Numbered from the stretch's first letter, positions 31,353 through 43,810 are shown. The stretch is 64,000 nucleotides of DNA from Ophiura sarsii (GCA_035610835.1 CM069450.1:32294971-32358970), one strand, 5' to 3'. The notes: generated by a model not told the origin, from the letters alone. A program made the numbers and translations.

Positions 31353-33321
31353 GTACTAAAGTGTTCTTTAGTAGAACTAAAGGGTTCTTTAGTAGAACTA
31401 AAGTGTTCTTTAGTAGAACTAAAGGGTTCTTTAATAGAACTAAAGGGTTCTTTAGTAGAACTAAAGGGTTCTTTAGTAGAACTAAAGGGTTCTTTAGTAG
31501 AACTAAAGGGTTCTTTAGTAGAACTAAAGGGTTCTTTAGTAGAACTAAAGGGTTCTTTAGTAGAACTAAAGGGTTCTTTAGTAGAACTAAAGGGTTCTTT
31601 AGTAGAACTAAAGGGTTCTTTAGTAGAACTAAAGGGTTCTTTAGTAGAACTAAAGGGTTCTTTAGTAGAACTAAAGGGTTCTTTAGTAGAACTAAAGGGT
31701 TCTTTAGTATTAGAACAAAAGGGTTCTTTAGTAGAACTAAAGGGTTCTTTAGTATTAGAACTAAAGGGTTCTTTAGTAGAACTAAAGGGTTCTTTTGTAG
31801 AACTAAAGGGTTCTTTTGTAGTACTAAAGGGTTCTTTAGTATAATTAAAGGGTTCTTAAGAAGAACTAAAGGGTTCTTTAGTAGAACTAAAGGGTTCTTT
31901 AGTAGAACTAAAGGGTTCTTTAGTAGAACTAAAGGGTTCTTTAGTAGAACTAAAGGGTTCTTTAGTAGAACTAAAGGGTTCTTTAGTAGAACTAAAGGGT
32001 TCTTTAGTAGAACTAAAGGGTTCTTTAGTAGAACTAAAGGGTTCTTTAGTAGAACTAAAGGGTTCTTTAGTACAACTAAAGGGTTCTTTAGTAGAACTAA
32101 AGGGTTCTTTAGTAGAACTAAAGGGTACTTTAGTAGAACTAAAGGGTTCTTTAGTAGAACTAAAGGGTTCTTTAGTAGAACTAAAGGGTCCTTTAGTAGA
32201 ACTAAAGGGTTCTTTAGTAGAACTAAAGGGTTCTTTAGTAGAACTAAAGGGTTCTTTAGTAGAACTAAAGGGTTCTTTAGTAGAACTAAAGGGTTCTTTA
32301 GTAGAACTAAAGGGTTCTTTAGTAGAACTAAAGGGTTCTTTAGTAGAATTAAAGGGCTCTTTAGTAGACCTTAAGGGTTCTTTAGTAGAACTGAGGGGTT
32401 CTTTAGTAGAACTAAAGGGTTCTTTAGTAGAACTAAAGGGTTCTTTAGTAGAACTAAAGGGTTCTTTAGTAGAACTAAAGGGTTCTTTAGTATTAGAACT
32501 AAAGGGTTCTTTAGTAGAACTAAAGGGTTCTTTTGTAGTACTAAAGGGTTCTTTAGTATAATTAAAGGGTTCTTAAGAAGAACTAAAGGGTTCTTTAGTA
32601 GAACTAAAGGGTTCTTTAGTAGAACTAAAGGGTTCTTTAGTAAAACTAAAGGGTTCTTTAGTAGAACTAAAGGGTTCTTTAGTAAAACTAAAGGGTTCTT
32701 TAGTAGAACTAAATGGTTCTTTAGTAGAACTAAATGGTTCTTTAGTAGAACTAAATGGTTCTTTAGTAGAACTAAAGGGTTCTTTAGTAGAACTAAAGGG
32801 TTCTTTAGTAGAACTAAAGGGTTCTTTAGTAGAACTAAGGGGTTCTTTAGTAGAACTAAAGGGTTCTTTAGTAGAACTAAAGGGTTCTTTAGTAGAACTA
32901 AAGGGTTCTTTAGTAGAACTAAAGGGTTCTTTAGTAGAATTAAAGGGTTCTTCAGTAGTACTAAAGGGTTCTTTAGTAGAACTAAAGGGTTCTTTAGTAG
33001 AACTAAAGGGTTCTTTAGTAGAATTAAAGGGTTCTTTAGTAGAACTAAGGGGTTCTTTAGTAGAACTAAAGGGTTCTTTAGTAGAACTAAAGGGTTCTTT
33101 AGTAGAACTAAAGGGTTCTTTAGTAGAACTCAAGAGTTCTTTAGTAGAACTAAAGGGTTCTTTAGTAGAACTAAAGGGTTCTTTAGTAGAACTAAAGGGT
33201 TCTTTAGTAGAACCAAAGGGTTCTTTATTAGAACCAAGGGGTTCTTTATTATAACTAAAGGGTTCTTTAGTAGAACTAAAGGGTTCATAAGTAGAACTAA
33301 AGGGTTCTTTAGTAGAACCAA
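31353..33321 (+). repeat. 21-bp minisatellite, about 93 units
   Basis: The unit AACTAAAGGGTTCTTTAGTA(G) is repeated over nearly 2 kb with few variants. Each unit contains the short palindrome CTAAAG-GGTT-CTTTAG, so single strands can form stacked hairpins. The period is a multiple of three, so long frames exist on both strands: a 7-residue SRTKGFF repeat over 31361-32374 and a STKEPFS repeat on the minus strand. These are not genes. A variant block (31720-31870) recurs 717 bp later (32490-32590), a higher-order duplication. Confidence 0.97.
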
Positions 33322-33813
33322 AATGGGCTCTCCGGACACATTTCAGTGACCTGTTATGGTTACACTCACGAGAACAATCTTTAAAGGTTTCGGAAAGAGG
33401 GTATTTTTAGAATCTTCAAAAATAGATTGATTTCTTGAAATTTAAAAATACTTTGGAATCTTTAAAATTTCTACGTATAGACAGGGCAAAGTGTGTGCCA
33501 GGATAACCAATTGATCAACTCCAGCCTAAGTATTTCTATATATTATGTTATTCACCAGGGCTGTTCAGTGTTAGAGACCGTCAGTAGATGGGTAAATTTT
33601 AAGTTCGCACGTTGCTATTAAACTTCGCACACCGATGTCATGATGCAATGATGTGGCCGGCATCATCTGATTATTTGTATTATTTTTTATTTTTGATGAT
33701 CTTATTATCAAAATATGTTTTCGATCCAATAGAAAATTCGTGACATTTTGATAAAAGTGTAAAATAAGTCTGGCGGCTAGTCATCTGCATCAATACCAGT
33801 CTGTAAATTGTCT
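33322..33813 (+). repeat. Dispersed repeat R, copy a, 3' fragment
   Basis: Right after the array, 'gggctctccggacacatttcag' matches 43523-43550 'gggctctgcagacacacgtttcag'. 'gtctggcggctagtcatc' at about 33768 matches 43691. It ends at the inverted-repeat element. Confidence 0.65.
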
Positions 33814-34410
33814 ATCGGCCGAGTGCACCAATGACGGGTAGCTGAAGAATAGCGCTAACTCGCTAGTAACTGAGGCGTAACCCAAAATTTTGAGAGCGCC
33901 AATGCGGGGTAACCGGGTAAGCTACTAGGCTAGTAACTGGCGGGTAATTTACGCTAAATGTTATACCTGACCGGACCCAAGAGTAAGTTGGGGCATAACG
34001 TTTTATGCCACAAGTCAGACGATTCTAGCAGTAGCGTAAACTTGTTGTGAACATTGGAGGGGATGATTCGCTGATGCTGAAGAACCAATTGCGCTTGCAT
34101 GCCCATGAGGTGTCTATTTGAAGTGGAATGTGACCCCTCATAAACCTGAAAGATTTTATATTTTTGAAAATTCATTCATGCAATTTGGTGATTTGTTTAG
34201 ATCAACTCCTCTTACCCATTCAAACACTAATCGCACCGACTTTGGGTCATATTTTGACCAAAATGAACTAATTGTCCAAGGATCTTAAATAATGACTAAA
34301 TAAATAAACTTATTATTGTTTTTATTAATTAAAAACTGATCAAGCCAAGTTTCAACATTAGTATGAGTGGAAGGGTAGAACTAGAAGAACGAGAAAAAAA
34401 AGCATATCGT

Positions 34411-34484
34411 GCCGTGCGTGGTCTGGGGATCGAACCGGGGTTCCGCGGTTATCAAGCGAAGGACAAGGTGTCCACGCCACGGAA
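34411..34484 (-). repeat. tRNA-like SINE head on minus strand
   Basis: On the minus strand the B box GGTTCGATCCC and an A-box-like segment are present. The ends CCGTGGCGTGG and CCACGCACGG pair with one bulge, and a run of eight T follows (34393-34400 as A on +). An anticodon arm is not clean. It is best seen as a tRNA-derived SINE or pseudogene. Confidence 0.5.
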
Positions 34485-34532
34485 GTATTTGTGTTAAGAG
34501 ATGTGTTATGATTATATATAGTTGTTTCATCT

Positions 34533-34552
34533 TCTTCTTCTTCTTCTTCTTG
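34533..34552 (+). repeat. (CTT)n microsatellite
   Basis: A short run of CTT units. Confidence 0.85.
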
Positions 34553-35265
34553 AATACTTCGCAACATTCCTAGTGGAATAACACGCGAAGGGGGCTTGAA
34601 CACACAGGACGTGTTAACTGTGCAACCCCTGCCCTGTGACCTAGGACTGATGTGTGTACAGCCACAGACCGGGATGATCCCCTACTCTTTACGAAGGAGT
34701 CTGTGACCTTTTAACGTGCTCGGATTTTACTCTTCCGATACACGAGACCACCATTTCTACGTGACTTCTGAACCATCGGGTGCTTGTGTTTGTCATTAAA
34801 ATTGTGCTTTTTGGTGCAATATTTGTATGTGCCCCTCGCCCAAAATATGTTTGTAATGTCATGATAGTCCTTATTTTTGAAAAAGCGGTAAACAAGCTTC
34901 GAAATTTTTGGCCATAAAATGGCATCATTTTTTCCGGATCGCAGGCCGACTCCACGTGATTCTTGATTTACACTCACCTATGACCTAGCGAGTGACGACA
35001 CGTTTTTAATATTACGGAGGACCATTCACGTCAGAATTTACAGTAAACTATAGGTTAACACTTGGCATATGCGCCAATTCATTTTGTAAGGGGACGCTGC
35101 TGATTAATGTGGATATTTACCTCGCTAGTTGCTATTCTGGTGTTACTAGCCAGTTATGCTCTAAGAATTACATCGTTAGTAAGTTATGCTACAGTTAGAG
35201 CATAACTACTAGGGAGGTAGCTTACCTCCATATTAAGTTACCCGTCATTGGTGTACTCGGCCGAT

Positions 35266-35345
35266 TATGTGATGAAGCTTGTAGATACGTGCGTGTTGTT
35301 CCTGGGTTTGTACTTCAAGTTAATTATAAACGTTTGGTGCCTAAA
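35266..35345 (+). repeat. Dispersed repeat R, copy a, right end
   Basis: 'gatgaagcttgtagatacgt' and 'gggtttgtac' match 43738-43800, which continue the copy interrupted by the 1.45 kb element. Confidence 0.6.
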
Positions 35346-35589
35346 ACTTGACTTTGGTTTCTTATCTGAATAACTGCGTTTTCATATTGGAGTAAATAAG
35401 CAATGATATCCAATTGAACATTTATATTTTACCACCTGTTGTTGAATAAGAATCATATTTCATCATCTCTTGTAGGATAAAAATCATAACTTTAAAATCA
35501 GGACGCATGTATTCACAATTAGTAGGCCATCGTTGCAGATATTTAATATGAATTAAACAACATAATAAAACCAGGTGATGAGTCGTAAT

Positions 35590-36330
35590 GTCAATCCCGG
35601 GATGATTTTTAGAATGTTGGTAATTACAGGAATTTTCTGGACATTTTTGAATTTGGTCAAATGTAAAACATTTTCCTTTTTACATTTTTTTAAATTGAAT
35701 TTTGGGGGCAAAGAATAAATGGGAATAGGTATTTATTAGTGAATTCTTGAATGATTTTAAGACAATAAGAGAAATAATCTGTCAAGAATATGTTGGTCCA
35801 ACATCACTGATGTAACTTTATAAATGAAAATGTAATTCAAACTCGCATTAAAAAAGTACCATTCATAAAATCGGTAAAAATAAATAAATAATACTTGGTA
35901 ATTATTAGCAAATTAAATATAGGGAACATTATGTTGGTACAACGTCAGTTAATGTACCTTTAAGAGGAAAACGTAATTCCAATTTACATAGCACCAGACA
36001 TAAAATCGTTTTAATCTTAAGTTGAACTGTACGTTAATACTATTTGCCAATGACTGCTAGAATTTTCATTTCAAACTTATTTCCACTCTGTAATACGTTT
36101 TCTTGCTGAATAAAATGAAGAATGCGTCTTTATCTTTTTCTGTATCTTATTGTTCATGTGTGTTCTAAAGAAATAAAATTAAAATAAAGCCGATTTTAAA
36201 AATAATCGAACATTCGACTCTACGAGAAGGGGTTATTTAGTGGATCCGGTGTACGTTCATCATACTATGGATTTAAAGCAATCATGTATATCGTTAGGGC
36301 AAAATGATCAAATAATAGATATTTTACATT
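35590..36330 (+). repeat. Dispersed repeat R, copy b
   Basis: About 740 bp that run in parallel with 41165-41910. Shared landmarks: 'ataagagaaataatc', 'attcataaaatcggt', 'tttccactctgtaat', 'ttatttagtggatccggtgt' and 'aaatgatcaaataa'. It holds a single unit-like stretch where copy a has the minisatellite. Confidence 0.8.
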
Positions 36331-37504
36331 CAAAACATTTATGAAACTTGTTAAGACAAACATAATGGTAAAATGTTAATTCCGATAGTATTGCAAAACC
36401 AATTTAAGAAAACAAAGAACGATCAAAGTAAGATAATGGTAATCGCGTGGTAAAAGATAATAATTTTTTGACAGAAATGCATTTTTACAGTCTTGCAACA
36501 GGCTGAAGTCAATCTTTGTGAAAAAAGATGTCATATTGAATATCATATCTTAGTTTTCTTGTTATCATGAAAAAAATGAGAGCAATCCATCAAATTATAG
36601 GAATAATGAGGCGATAGTGTGTACAGATATCTCGGTTCCGTTTTCCCAATAAATTAACATTCGAAGGAAATTAACAGTATGCAACTAATAATTTCAAATT
36701 ATGTGGGCTCTTCATCTAACGACCATTGCATTAAACTAGGTATTACAGCCAATGAAATATTAAGCCGGAAAAAAATCCTCTACTTGTTCATGACGCGCAT
36801 TAATAATAAAGTCATTACCTACATGTACAATCATACTAACTATATAACATTATGACTTGAATTACCGTGTACAAGTAAACGTTGTTCCATGAGTGTCCGT
36901 GAGGGCACGAATGGAACATTTTACTTGTACGCCTACCCAACTAATAGTCCCACTGTGTCAAACTTGATATTATGATTCCATTACTTGTTATGATTTCTAA
37001 ACACCCTAACTCAAATATTGTGACATATCTGTCAGCAAGGACACCTCCCCAAAATGATAGGTCTAGTTCTTGTCTGCAGTAACAGTTAGCTTATACAGCA
37101 CATAATACATGACATAACTAAGACACAGGCATGAATTCAAAAATAATGTCTGAGCATGGTCTGGGCTTACTGGCATAATGTAAACATTACCTGTCATAAT
37201 GTAAACACTAGCTGTCTATGTATGGCCAGACATATCTGTCATCAGCTCCTGCCCCTTCTCTGGTGGTTTATCTGGCTAAGTTTATTATTACCCTGTCATT
37301 GAATTCCTCTGATATAAATTGTATGAGGATTTTTTTGTTTAACGAAGTGCCTATTTGACATCAACATAGGTACATTTTTCATTTACAAGCTGAATATGGC
37401 CAATACTTCCACTGTAAACAAAGTGTCTCTAGAGCTGAAATCACAACCTTGAGCGTACAAGTACTACGTTGTGTGTGCGCGTTCGTTAATCATAATGTAG
37501 ACAT
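36331..37504. other. Intergenic, nothing recognised
   Basis: AT-rich. A small inverted repeat around 36870-36930 ('cgtgtacaagtaaacgttgttcc' and 'ggaacattttacttgtacg') is visible. No gene. Confidence 0.5.
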
Positions 37505-37810
37505 AACACAGGTAGATGTCCCGATTTTCAACTTGATGTTTTCTATTTTACATGAAAGGTCATCCTTAAAATTGTTGTATTCCAAAGTTTGAGTTGCATA
37601 ACTCCAATGGTTCTATTTTTAGAAGCGCAAGGTCAAAATACATGTGCCCATTGAGTAGTACACAGACTGGTTGGTGGTTAACCACCTTTGGCAGTAATTC
37701 ACCACATTTTAGCCTATAATTTCCAAATGAAACATTTCTGGCCCCTAATATTTTACAGACATAATGAGAAAAATATGGGGATTCTTCTGATACCAAAATA
37801 TCCAAACCCA
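37505..37810 (-). repeat. Dispersed repeat X, copy 2 (-), extended form
   Basis: Reverse-strand match to the right part of 16320-16566 plus extra sequence shared with 39237-39545 ('ggtggttaaccacctttggc', 'attttacagaca', 'atatggggattcttct'). Confidence 0.75.
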
Positions 37811-37949
37811 AACCAACCACAACCCACCCCGCCACACCCTACCCCAACCCACCCACTCCACAATACCCCACCCCTACCCCACCTAGCTACGGCACTGTAA
37901 AACATAGGAATCACTCTATCTCTTATGACATATCAGATAATTGAGCGCC

Positions 37950-38150
37950 ATTTATCTGGTTGCTATCAACGTATCTGTAAACGTTGCTAAGGCGACCGCT
38001 TCCCTTTTTTTAACAAGCTGAACGCTCTCAATTTCACGTCATTTCCAAATCAGTGATCCAACAGGAAAGTGTTCAATTCGAAATCGTTGTCCCCTGGGGA
38101 GTGAGTTCGCCCATATTAACCTATGAAATAGGTAAGTTTGTTTTAACCAT
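37950..38150 (+). promoter_or_regulatory. Candidate paralogous promoter/noncoding exon, copy P
   Basis: This stretch resembles 48330-48530 in order: 'acgttgct', 'gaccgcttc', 'aacgctctc', 'cacgtcattt' and 'caggaaag', then a strong donor followed by TTTG (GTAAGTTTG). Two copies of a CACGTCA-bearing segment ending in the same donor look like duplicated promoter and first-exon sequence. It lies 14.7 kb upstream of gene B and could also be a simple repeat. Confidence 0.3.
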
Positions 38151-39236
38151 TTCAATTGCGATTTAGATATAATATATTTAGTGACATAAAACTGAGTTCA
38201 TCATTTGCCACATTTATTTTAGTAATATTTAGTTAGCAGATTGTGTGAAATAATTATGCCACCCGCATTTCACCTTGTGCCATTCATTGGACATGTTTCA
38301 AGGTTTATAAAAACCTTCATCTTAAATGAACGATGTCTCGGGATTCCTACGAAAACAGTCGCACACAGGGAGATATTTGAGGGGGACGCGACCACCCCTA
38401 CCCCCTCAGAAAGTGATCATGGTGAATGGTTCGACCAAGAAAAAAATCTAACATACCCGCACGCATATGTGTAGGGTCTAGGTGGAGTCACTTTTGCCGC
38501 ATAACCCTACGCGACGAACCCAATTTGTGTTTTTGTGGTTTTTTATTTGCCCGAAAAAGAAATTGAAAAAATTGGCTCCGAAAAGGCAAAAATAAACCGT
38601 GTATCGCACAGCTATTTTCCAAAAGTTATGTTGCTTTTTTCTGAGGAGTGGGGATGCATAGGCCATCCCCGCCCCTGTTCAAATATGAGGGGTATATCCT
38701 CCAATCCAATAGTCACGGACACGATGTAATTTCACTGGATTTTGGTGGGGAGTTGCTAATTTTTGCATCTACTTAATATCCAATGACGGCCATATTGGAT
38801 TTTTAAAATGGCGGCCAAATTTTAACGCATTTAATACAAAATACATTACTTCCTCATCTAACTACATTTTTCAGTTACATTTAAATATAGCGCCCTTTAT
38901 ATATTAGATAGTTTCCCATACAACTCACCAAATATAGTCGGCTTACCGTGCTTCATAATCTGATCATATAATGCATGTACGCGAATATTGTTAAATTAAA
39001 ACAATCCTGGGTTTCGGAGCCGGGCGGATGTCAAGACAAGACATAACCCATATTGGATTAGCCTAAGCGCTAATTGGATAGCATGGATTCTTTAAGTATT
39101 GCGTCTGTTTTATGGGAGTCCATGCTCAGGTTGCATCAAAGGAGTGTTTCAGTCTAATTTGATGAAAACCTTGTTTCAGTGTATCTTGATGTTAACATGG
39201 TTAAGGTAGGTTATTAATTATTAGGTTATTAAGTTA
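38151..39236. other. Intergenic, nothing recognised
   Basis: No recognisable protein or repeat end. Open frames at 38241-38474 and 38535-38729 show no known motif. Confidence 0.5.
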
Positions 39237-39545
39237 AAGGTATGTTCTGATTGATCGCCCGATTTTTAATTTGATGTTTTCTATTTTACATGGAAGGTCA
39301 TCCGTAAAAAGTGTCACATTCCAAAGTTTGAGTTGCATAACTCTTATGGTTCTTATTTTATAGGCGCAAGGTCGCAAACAAATTGCTCCTTTGAGTAGTA
39401 CACAAACTGGCTGGTGGTTAACCACCTTTGGCAGTAATTCATCACTTGTTAGCCTATCAATTTATAATGGAACATTTTTGGCCCCTAAGATTTTACAGAC
39501 AGAATGAAAATAATATGGGGATTCTTCTCATATCAAAATATTTTG
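39237..39545 (-). repeat. Dispersed repeat X, copy 3 (-), extended form
   Basis: Parallel to 37505-37810 over the whole length, with about one difference per ten bases. Confidence 0.75.
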
Positions 39546-39724
39546 ATGTGAAAAAAGGGCCATAGCCCCAAAAAGTGATCAGAACATACCCGAAGTAAAT
39601 ACCACCCTCTATTATATAATTAATGTCCGCGACTGATTGCACATCCAGAGGCTTGAACGAAGACTTTGTCATGTCAATCAACAGACAGTTCTAATCAATA
39701 TTATGGGCAATAATATCTTAATTA

Positions 39725-41180
39725 TCTAAAAGTATTGCTTGTAAGCATCCTAGTTAGCTAAATGTCAATTTGTGATTTAAAATGGGGTGTGAGTGCGGTC
39801 TGGTGTTTCCAATTGATTGTAGGGTATGTAAGAGTAAACAAGTCGGGGTAAGTCAGTGTTAATAAGCCGAGATCGGGATTTATATTTGTATATGTGGTAA
39901 GGAGGTAATCTTTTGAGGGGAGGGTTTATTGTGGATGCTCAACAGTTTAGTACGATATTTCAAATGTTTGCTTGTAAAAAGCATCCTAGTTATGCTGGTG
40001 TCCTCAAATTGTTTATAGGTAATGTCAACATTTGCGAGTCAGGGCTAGGGTTTGTATTTGTATCTGTGTTAAGTACGCAATATTTTGATGTGGAGGGTAT
40101 CATGGTGTTATCTAGACCAGGGCACTTTAGTATATTATATTCGACATGCAGTTTTATTGTATCTCTCACTAGCTGTATACAGATCTCCTTTTTTCAGCAA
40201 GACGTAATAAAAACATGTTTCACCAAATGATAATGGGGAATTCCCTTGATATATATATATAGATGGGGTGACAGCAATGTTTATCAATAAAAGCAACGGT
40301 CGTAGGAACTGGACTTGAGGGAACAGCGTATGACCACAACACTGTCCACTATGCCTTATTTCCCTTTAGAATGCTTTGGCGCGAGTTTTAAAAGCACGGG
40401 TCATAAACAAAACGGGATGCGCGCGCAAACCACCGGGCAAAGAATAATGGCAACTGCTGAACAAATCCCCGACATGATGTTACATGTACCCTATCTATAC
40501 GCTGTACGCAATTGCAAGCAGCCATAACATGTACATGTGGATTTAAAGTTACAATTACGGATCTGTGAAGTTTTATATCCGGCCGAGATGCTTTTTTTAA
40601 AAAGAAATGTCAGCTGCAGGTAGAAGTACTCTATTGCCGAACGTGTTGCTAGTGTGATATTTCAAATCTTGCTTGTAAGCATCCTAGTATAAGCTAAAAT
40701 TGTCAATTTGTTATTTCCAAATGGAGGTGTGCAGTCTGGTGTTTCCAATTGATATGTAAGAGTATTCTTGTCGGGAGTAATATTAAAGCAATATTATGTG
40801 ATCTTTTTTTTTTAAAAACTGCTTATATGTTTTACTCTCTTATAAAACAATCTGATTTTAAAGTAATAAGGAAACATATTGCTCTGTAACTTACAATATG
40901 GTTATAAATGTAATTTAACATACAAAAATGCACATCTTGGAGAATGCCTTTAATAGACTGCGGTGTAGGAATTAATAATTATTTGTATCTGTGGTAAGGA
41001 GGTAATCTTTTGAGGAGAGGGTTTATCATGAATGCTCAATAGTTTAGTGCGATATTTCAAATGTTTGCTTATAAAAAGCATCCTAGTTATACTGGTGTAC
41101 CTAAATTGTTTATAGTCAATATCCGCGAGTCAGGGCTAGGGGTTTGTATCAATTGTTTCTGTGTTAAGTACGCAAGCTTT
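39725..41180 (+). repeat. Two-part local duplication
   Basis: 39725-39840 matches 40665-40760 ('cttgtaagcatcctagt', 'gtctggtgtttccaattga'). 39895-40090 matches 40990-41178 ('ggtaaggaggtaatcttttg', 'gagtcagggctaggg'). A segment of about 1 kb was duplicated in tandem and then diverged. Confidence 0.75.
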
Positions 41181-41910
41181 TGGAATTTACTGGAAATTTC
41201 TAGAATTTGGTCAAATGTTCGCGTTTTCGTTTTGGTGTTTTTTTAGTTATTTTTGGAAACAAAGTGATGGGAATTGGTATTTATTTGTGAATTCTTCATT
41301 GATATTAAATCAATAAGAGAAATAATCCGCCAAGAATATTTTGGTAAAATATCACTGAATGTAACATTACTGAATGTACCTTAAGTGAAATTAATGGACT
41401 TCCAACTCGCATTAAAGAAAGTACCATTCATAAAATCGGTCAAAGAATGGTAATTGGTAATTATTAGTGACTTAAATATAGGGAACATTATTTTGGTACA
41501 ACATCGCTGAATGTACATTTAAGGGAAAGGAAAACGTAATTCCAACTTACATAGCACCAAAAATAAAATCGTTTTAAACTTAAGGTGAGCTGTACGTTAA
41601 TAGTTGACAATGACTGTATGAATTCTCGATTCAAACTTAGTTCCACTCTGTAATCTGTACGTTTTCTTGCTGAATAAAATGTAGAATGCGTCTATATCTT
41701 TGTCTGTATCTTTTTTATTCATGTGTGTTCTAAAGAAATAAATTCACAATAAAGCCGATTTAATAAAATAATCGAACATTCGTCTCCACGAGAAGGGTTA
41801 TTTAGTGGATCCGGTGTACGGTCATCACTAAGGATTTATAGCAATCAATGTATAAGTCTTTGGGGGAAATGATCAAATAAAAGATTTTTTACATTTATAC
41901 CATTGCTTAT
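41165..41910 (+). repeat. Dispersed repeat R, copy c
   Basis: Parallels copy b (35590-36330) throughout, including 'gagaagggttatttagtgga' at the minisatellite position. Confidence 0.8.
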
Positions 41911-41933
41911 AGTGATATATACGGGAGGTTACC

Positions 41934-41936
<3 letters not shown>

Positions 41937-41971
<35 letters not shown>
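41937..41971 (+). repeat. Poly-C tract
   Basis: 35 consecutive C bases. Confidence 0.95.
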
Positions 41972-42269
41972 TTGACTCAAACCAATTTGTATGACTTCCT
42001 TTCATGGTCCTAAAACATTTTAGGATGCTATCAAATAATAATGTTATGCTAAGGGGTTATTCAAGATGGCCAAAAAATGGACAAAATGTCATAACATTGC
42101 ATAATATCAACCAAAATGTATGATTAAAATATAGTTTTAACGATGGGATGTATGTATTATACCACTAGTAACTCATTCAGTATTTTTGTTTTGTTGACAT
42201 ACTTATAAATCCAAAAATGGCCCCAAAATGGGTCCCAAAAGGGCTGCAAAAACCGTCAAATTCCATGAT

Positions 42270-42350
42270 ACTAATAATAACACACATTTATAGAACGCTT
42301 TACTTTAGTGAGGACTTAACTCAAAGCGCTTTACAACAAACGAATAAAAG
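42270..42350 (-). repeat. L2-type tail fragment
   Basis: 'aataataacacacatttata' followed by 'gaacgctttac' and 'aaagcgctttacaa' resembles the common 3' end of L2 LINEs and their SINEs on the minus strand. Confidence 0.45.
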
Positions 42351-43249
42351 ATTCAAAAACAATAAAGCAAAAATACGAAAATGATCTTAATTTTTACTTC
42401 AGGTAATTATTGAGTCGGCCTATTGTTAGCAAAGGTCAGCGATTTTGTTTGCTCATACTTTGCCAGGTTGATGTACTTTTAGAGCATGTAAGAATAACAA
42501 GAATAGTTTGTTGAATTATTACTCGTTGCCATGGTAACAGCCCATTTTAGATTTTAGGCATTTGGGAGTATATTTAAGGTAAACATTTACCGTATTTTCC
42601 TTATCTTCTCGCAGCAATATACAAGATAGTTTAAAAAAAGATTCTAACATTCATTTTTAGGTATTTTTTGATATGTCAACCCTGCTAGGTTCACTTTTGC
42701 ATCTCGTAAAACTATTTTCCATAGCACTCTGGATATTGTCCTCATAGGATGGGAGATATGACGTTGCCCCACTCATATCTGATGAAAACAGCTTGGGGTA
42801 TTATTTTAGTTGATAACTGTGTTGCCAGATAAGTACGCATTTTTGAAAAATTACAATTGCGTTTGTTACACATATGACATGAATTTTGAATATTGAAGAA
42901 GTTATTGTGAGATGAATTGGATTTAGTATATATATGCTTGAAGTTTAAGAAACTTCGCCTCTCCCATGAATACCCAAAGTTTGCATTTTGGCAACATTGC
43001 AATACAGATAATTGTATATATTTTGTATGTTGAAGTAGTTTTCTCATCATCCTCCTCCTATTATTCGCCACCCAGCGGAAGACGAACTCCCGTCGCTTGA
43101 TGCATTACATGCGTAAAAATTGACAGCAGTGCGTCACTAAATAGCACGCCCTCAAGCCGAATGCACTCCCGTTCTGGAGCAGACTGATCACTGTATGTAC
43201 ATGTAATGGAAAGGAAAACGTACACCCCAACATACATTGTATCATACAT
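42351..43249. other. Intergenic, nothing recognised
   Basis: AT-rich. No supported gene on either strand. Confidence 0.5.
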
Positions 43250-43810
43250 TAACTCATTTTAAGTGGTAATCTTAAGTCGAACTGTACGTTAATATTTGGC
43301 AATGACTGTTAGAATTCTTAATATAAATTTATTTCCACTCTGTATAATCTCAACGTTTTCTTACTACATAAACTGTAGAATACGTCTAAATATGTGTATG
43401 TATCTTATTGTGTATGTATATAAATTCATAAAACACCGATTTTCAAGATAATCAAACATTCGACTCCACAAGAACCCTTAGGGTTATTTAGTGGATCAAA
43501 AATTAGCGGGCTCTGCAGACACACGTTTCAGAACCTTTTATGAGCGTCTTAGAACCCTGGATTGTTCTGAATTCGTCAAACATATTTCCCTTAACATTTT
43601 GAGTCCTTCAATTTGCAAGAACAATACAATCTTCAAACATATTTCTATTTAAATTTAACTACGATATTTTAATGATAATGTATTATTATAGGTCTGGCGG
43701 TTAGTCATCCACATCACAATTAGTTTGTCTGTGTTTGATGAAGCTTTTAGATACGTTCGTGCCGTGTCTAGGGTTTGTACATCAATATAGTTATAAACGT
43801 CTACTCTATA
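43250..43810 (+). repeat. Dispersed repeat R, copy d (contains an empty site)
   Basis: Matches copy a across both of its large insertions: 'agaacccttagggttattta' stands in place of the minisatellite, and 'gtctggcggttagtcatc ... gatgaagcttttagatacg' is uninterrupted where copy a has the 1.45 kb element. Confidence 0.8.

Larger units (their letters stand above)
33814..35265. mobile_element. 1.45 kb DNA element with 27-bp terminal inverted repeats
   Basis: The left end ATCGGCCGAGTGCACCAATG and the right end (reverse complement ATCGGCCGAGTACACCAATG) match over 27 bp with one difference. Subterminal 'ctagtaactg' repeats occur at both sides. TA-rich flanks suggest a TA target. The flanking DNA is contiguous in the related locus 43690-43800, which lacks the element. 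No transposase is visible; a tRNA-like relic lies inside. Confidence 0.8.

Noticed and set aside
31361..32374. Long open frame of 337 residues with a 7-residue repeat
   Set aside because: The 21-bp minisatellite is a multiple of three and lacks stops in this frame. The opposite strand is open too, so coding is not supported.
31353..33321. CRISPR-like regular repeats
   Set aside because: There are no spacers between units and the context is eukaryotic.
32573..33339. Minus-strand frames with STKEPFS and LLKNPLV repeats
   Set aside because: Same minisatellite read on the other strand.
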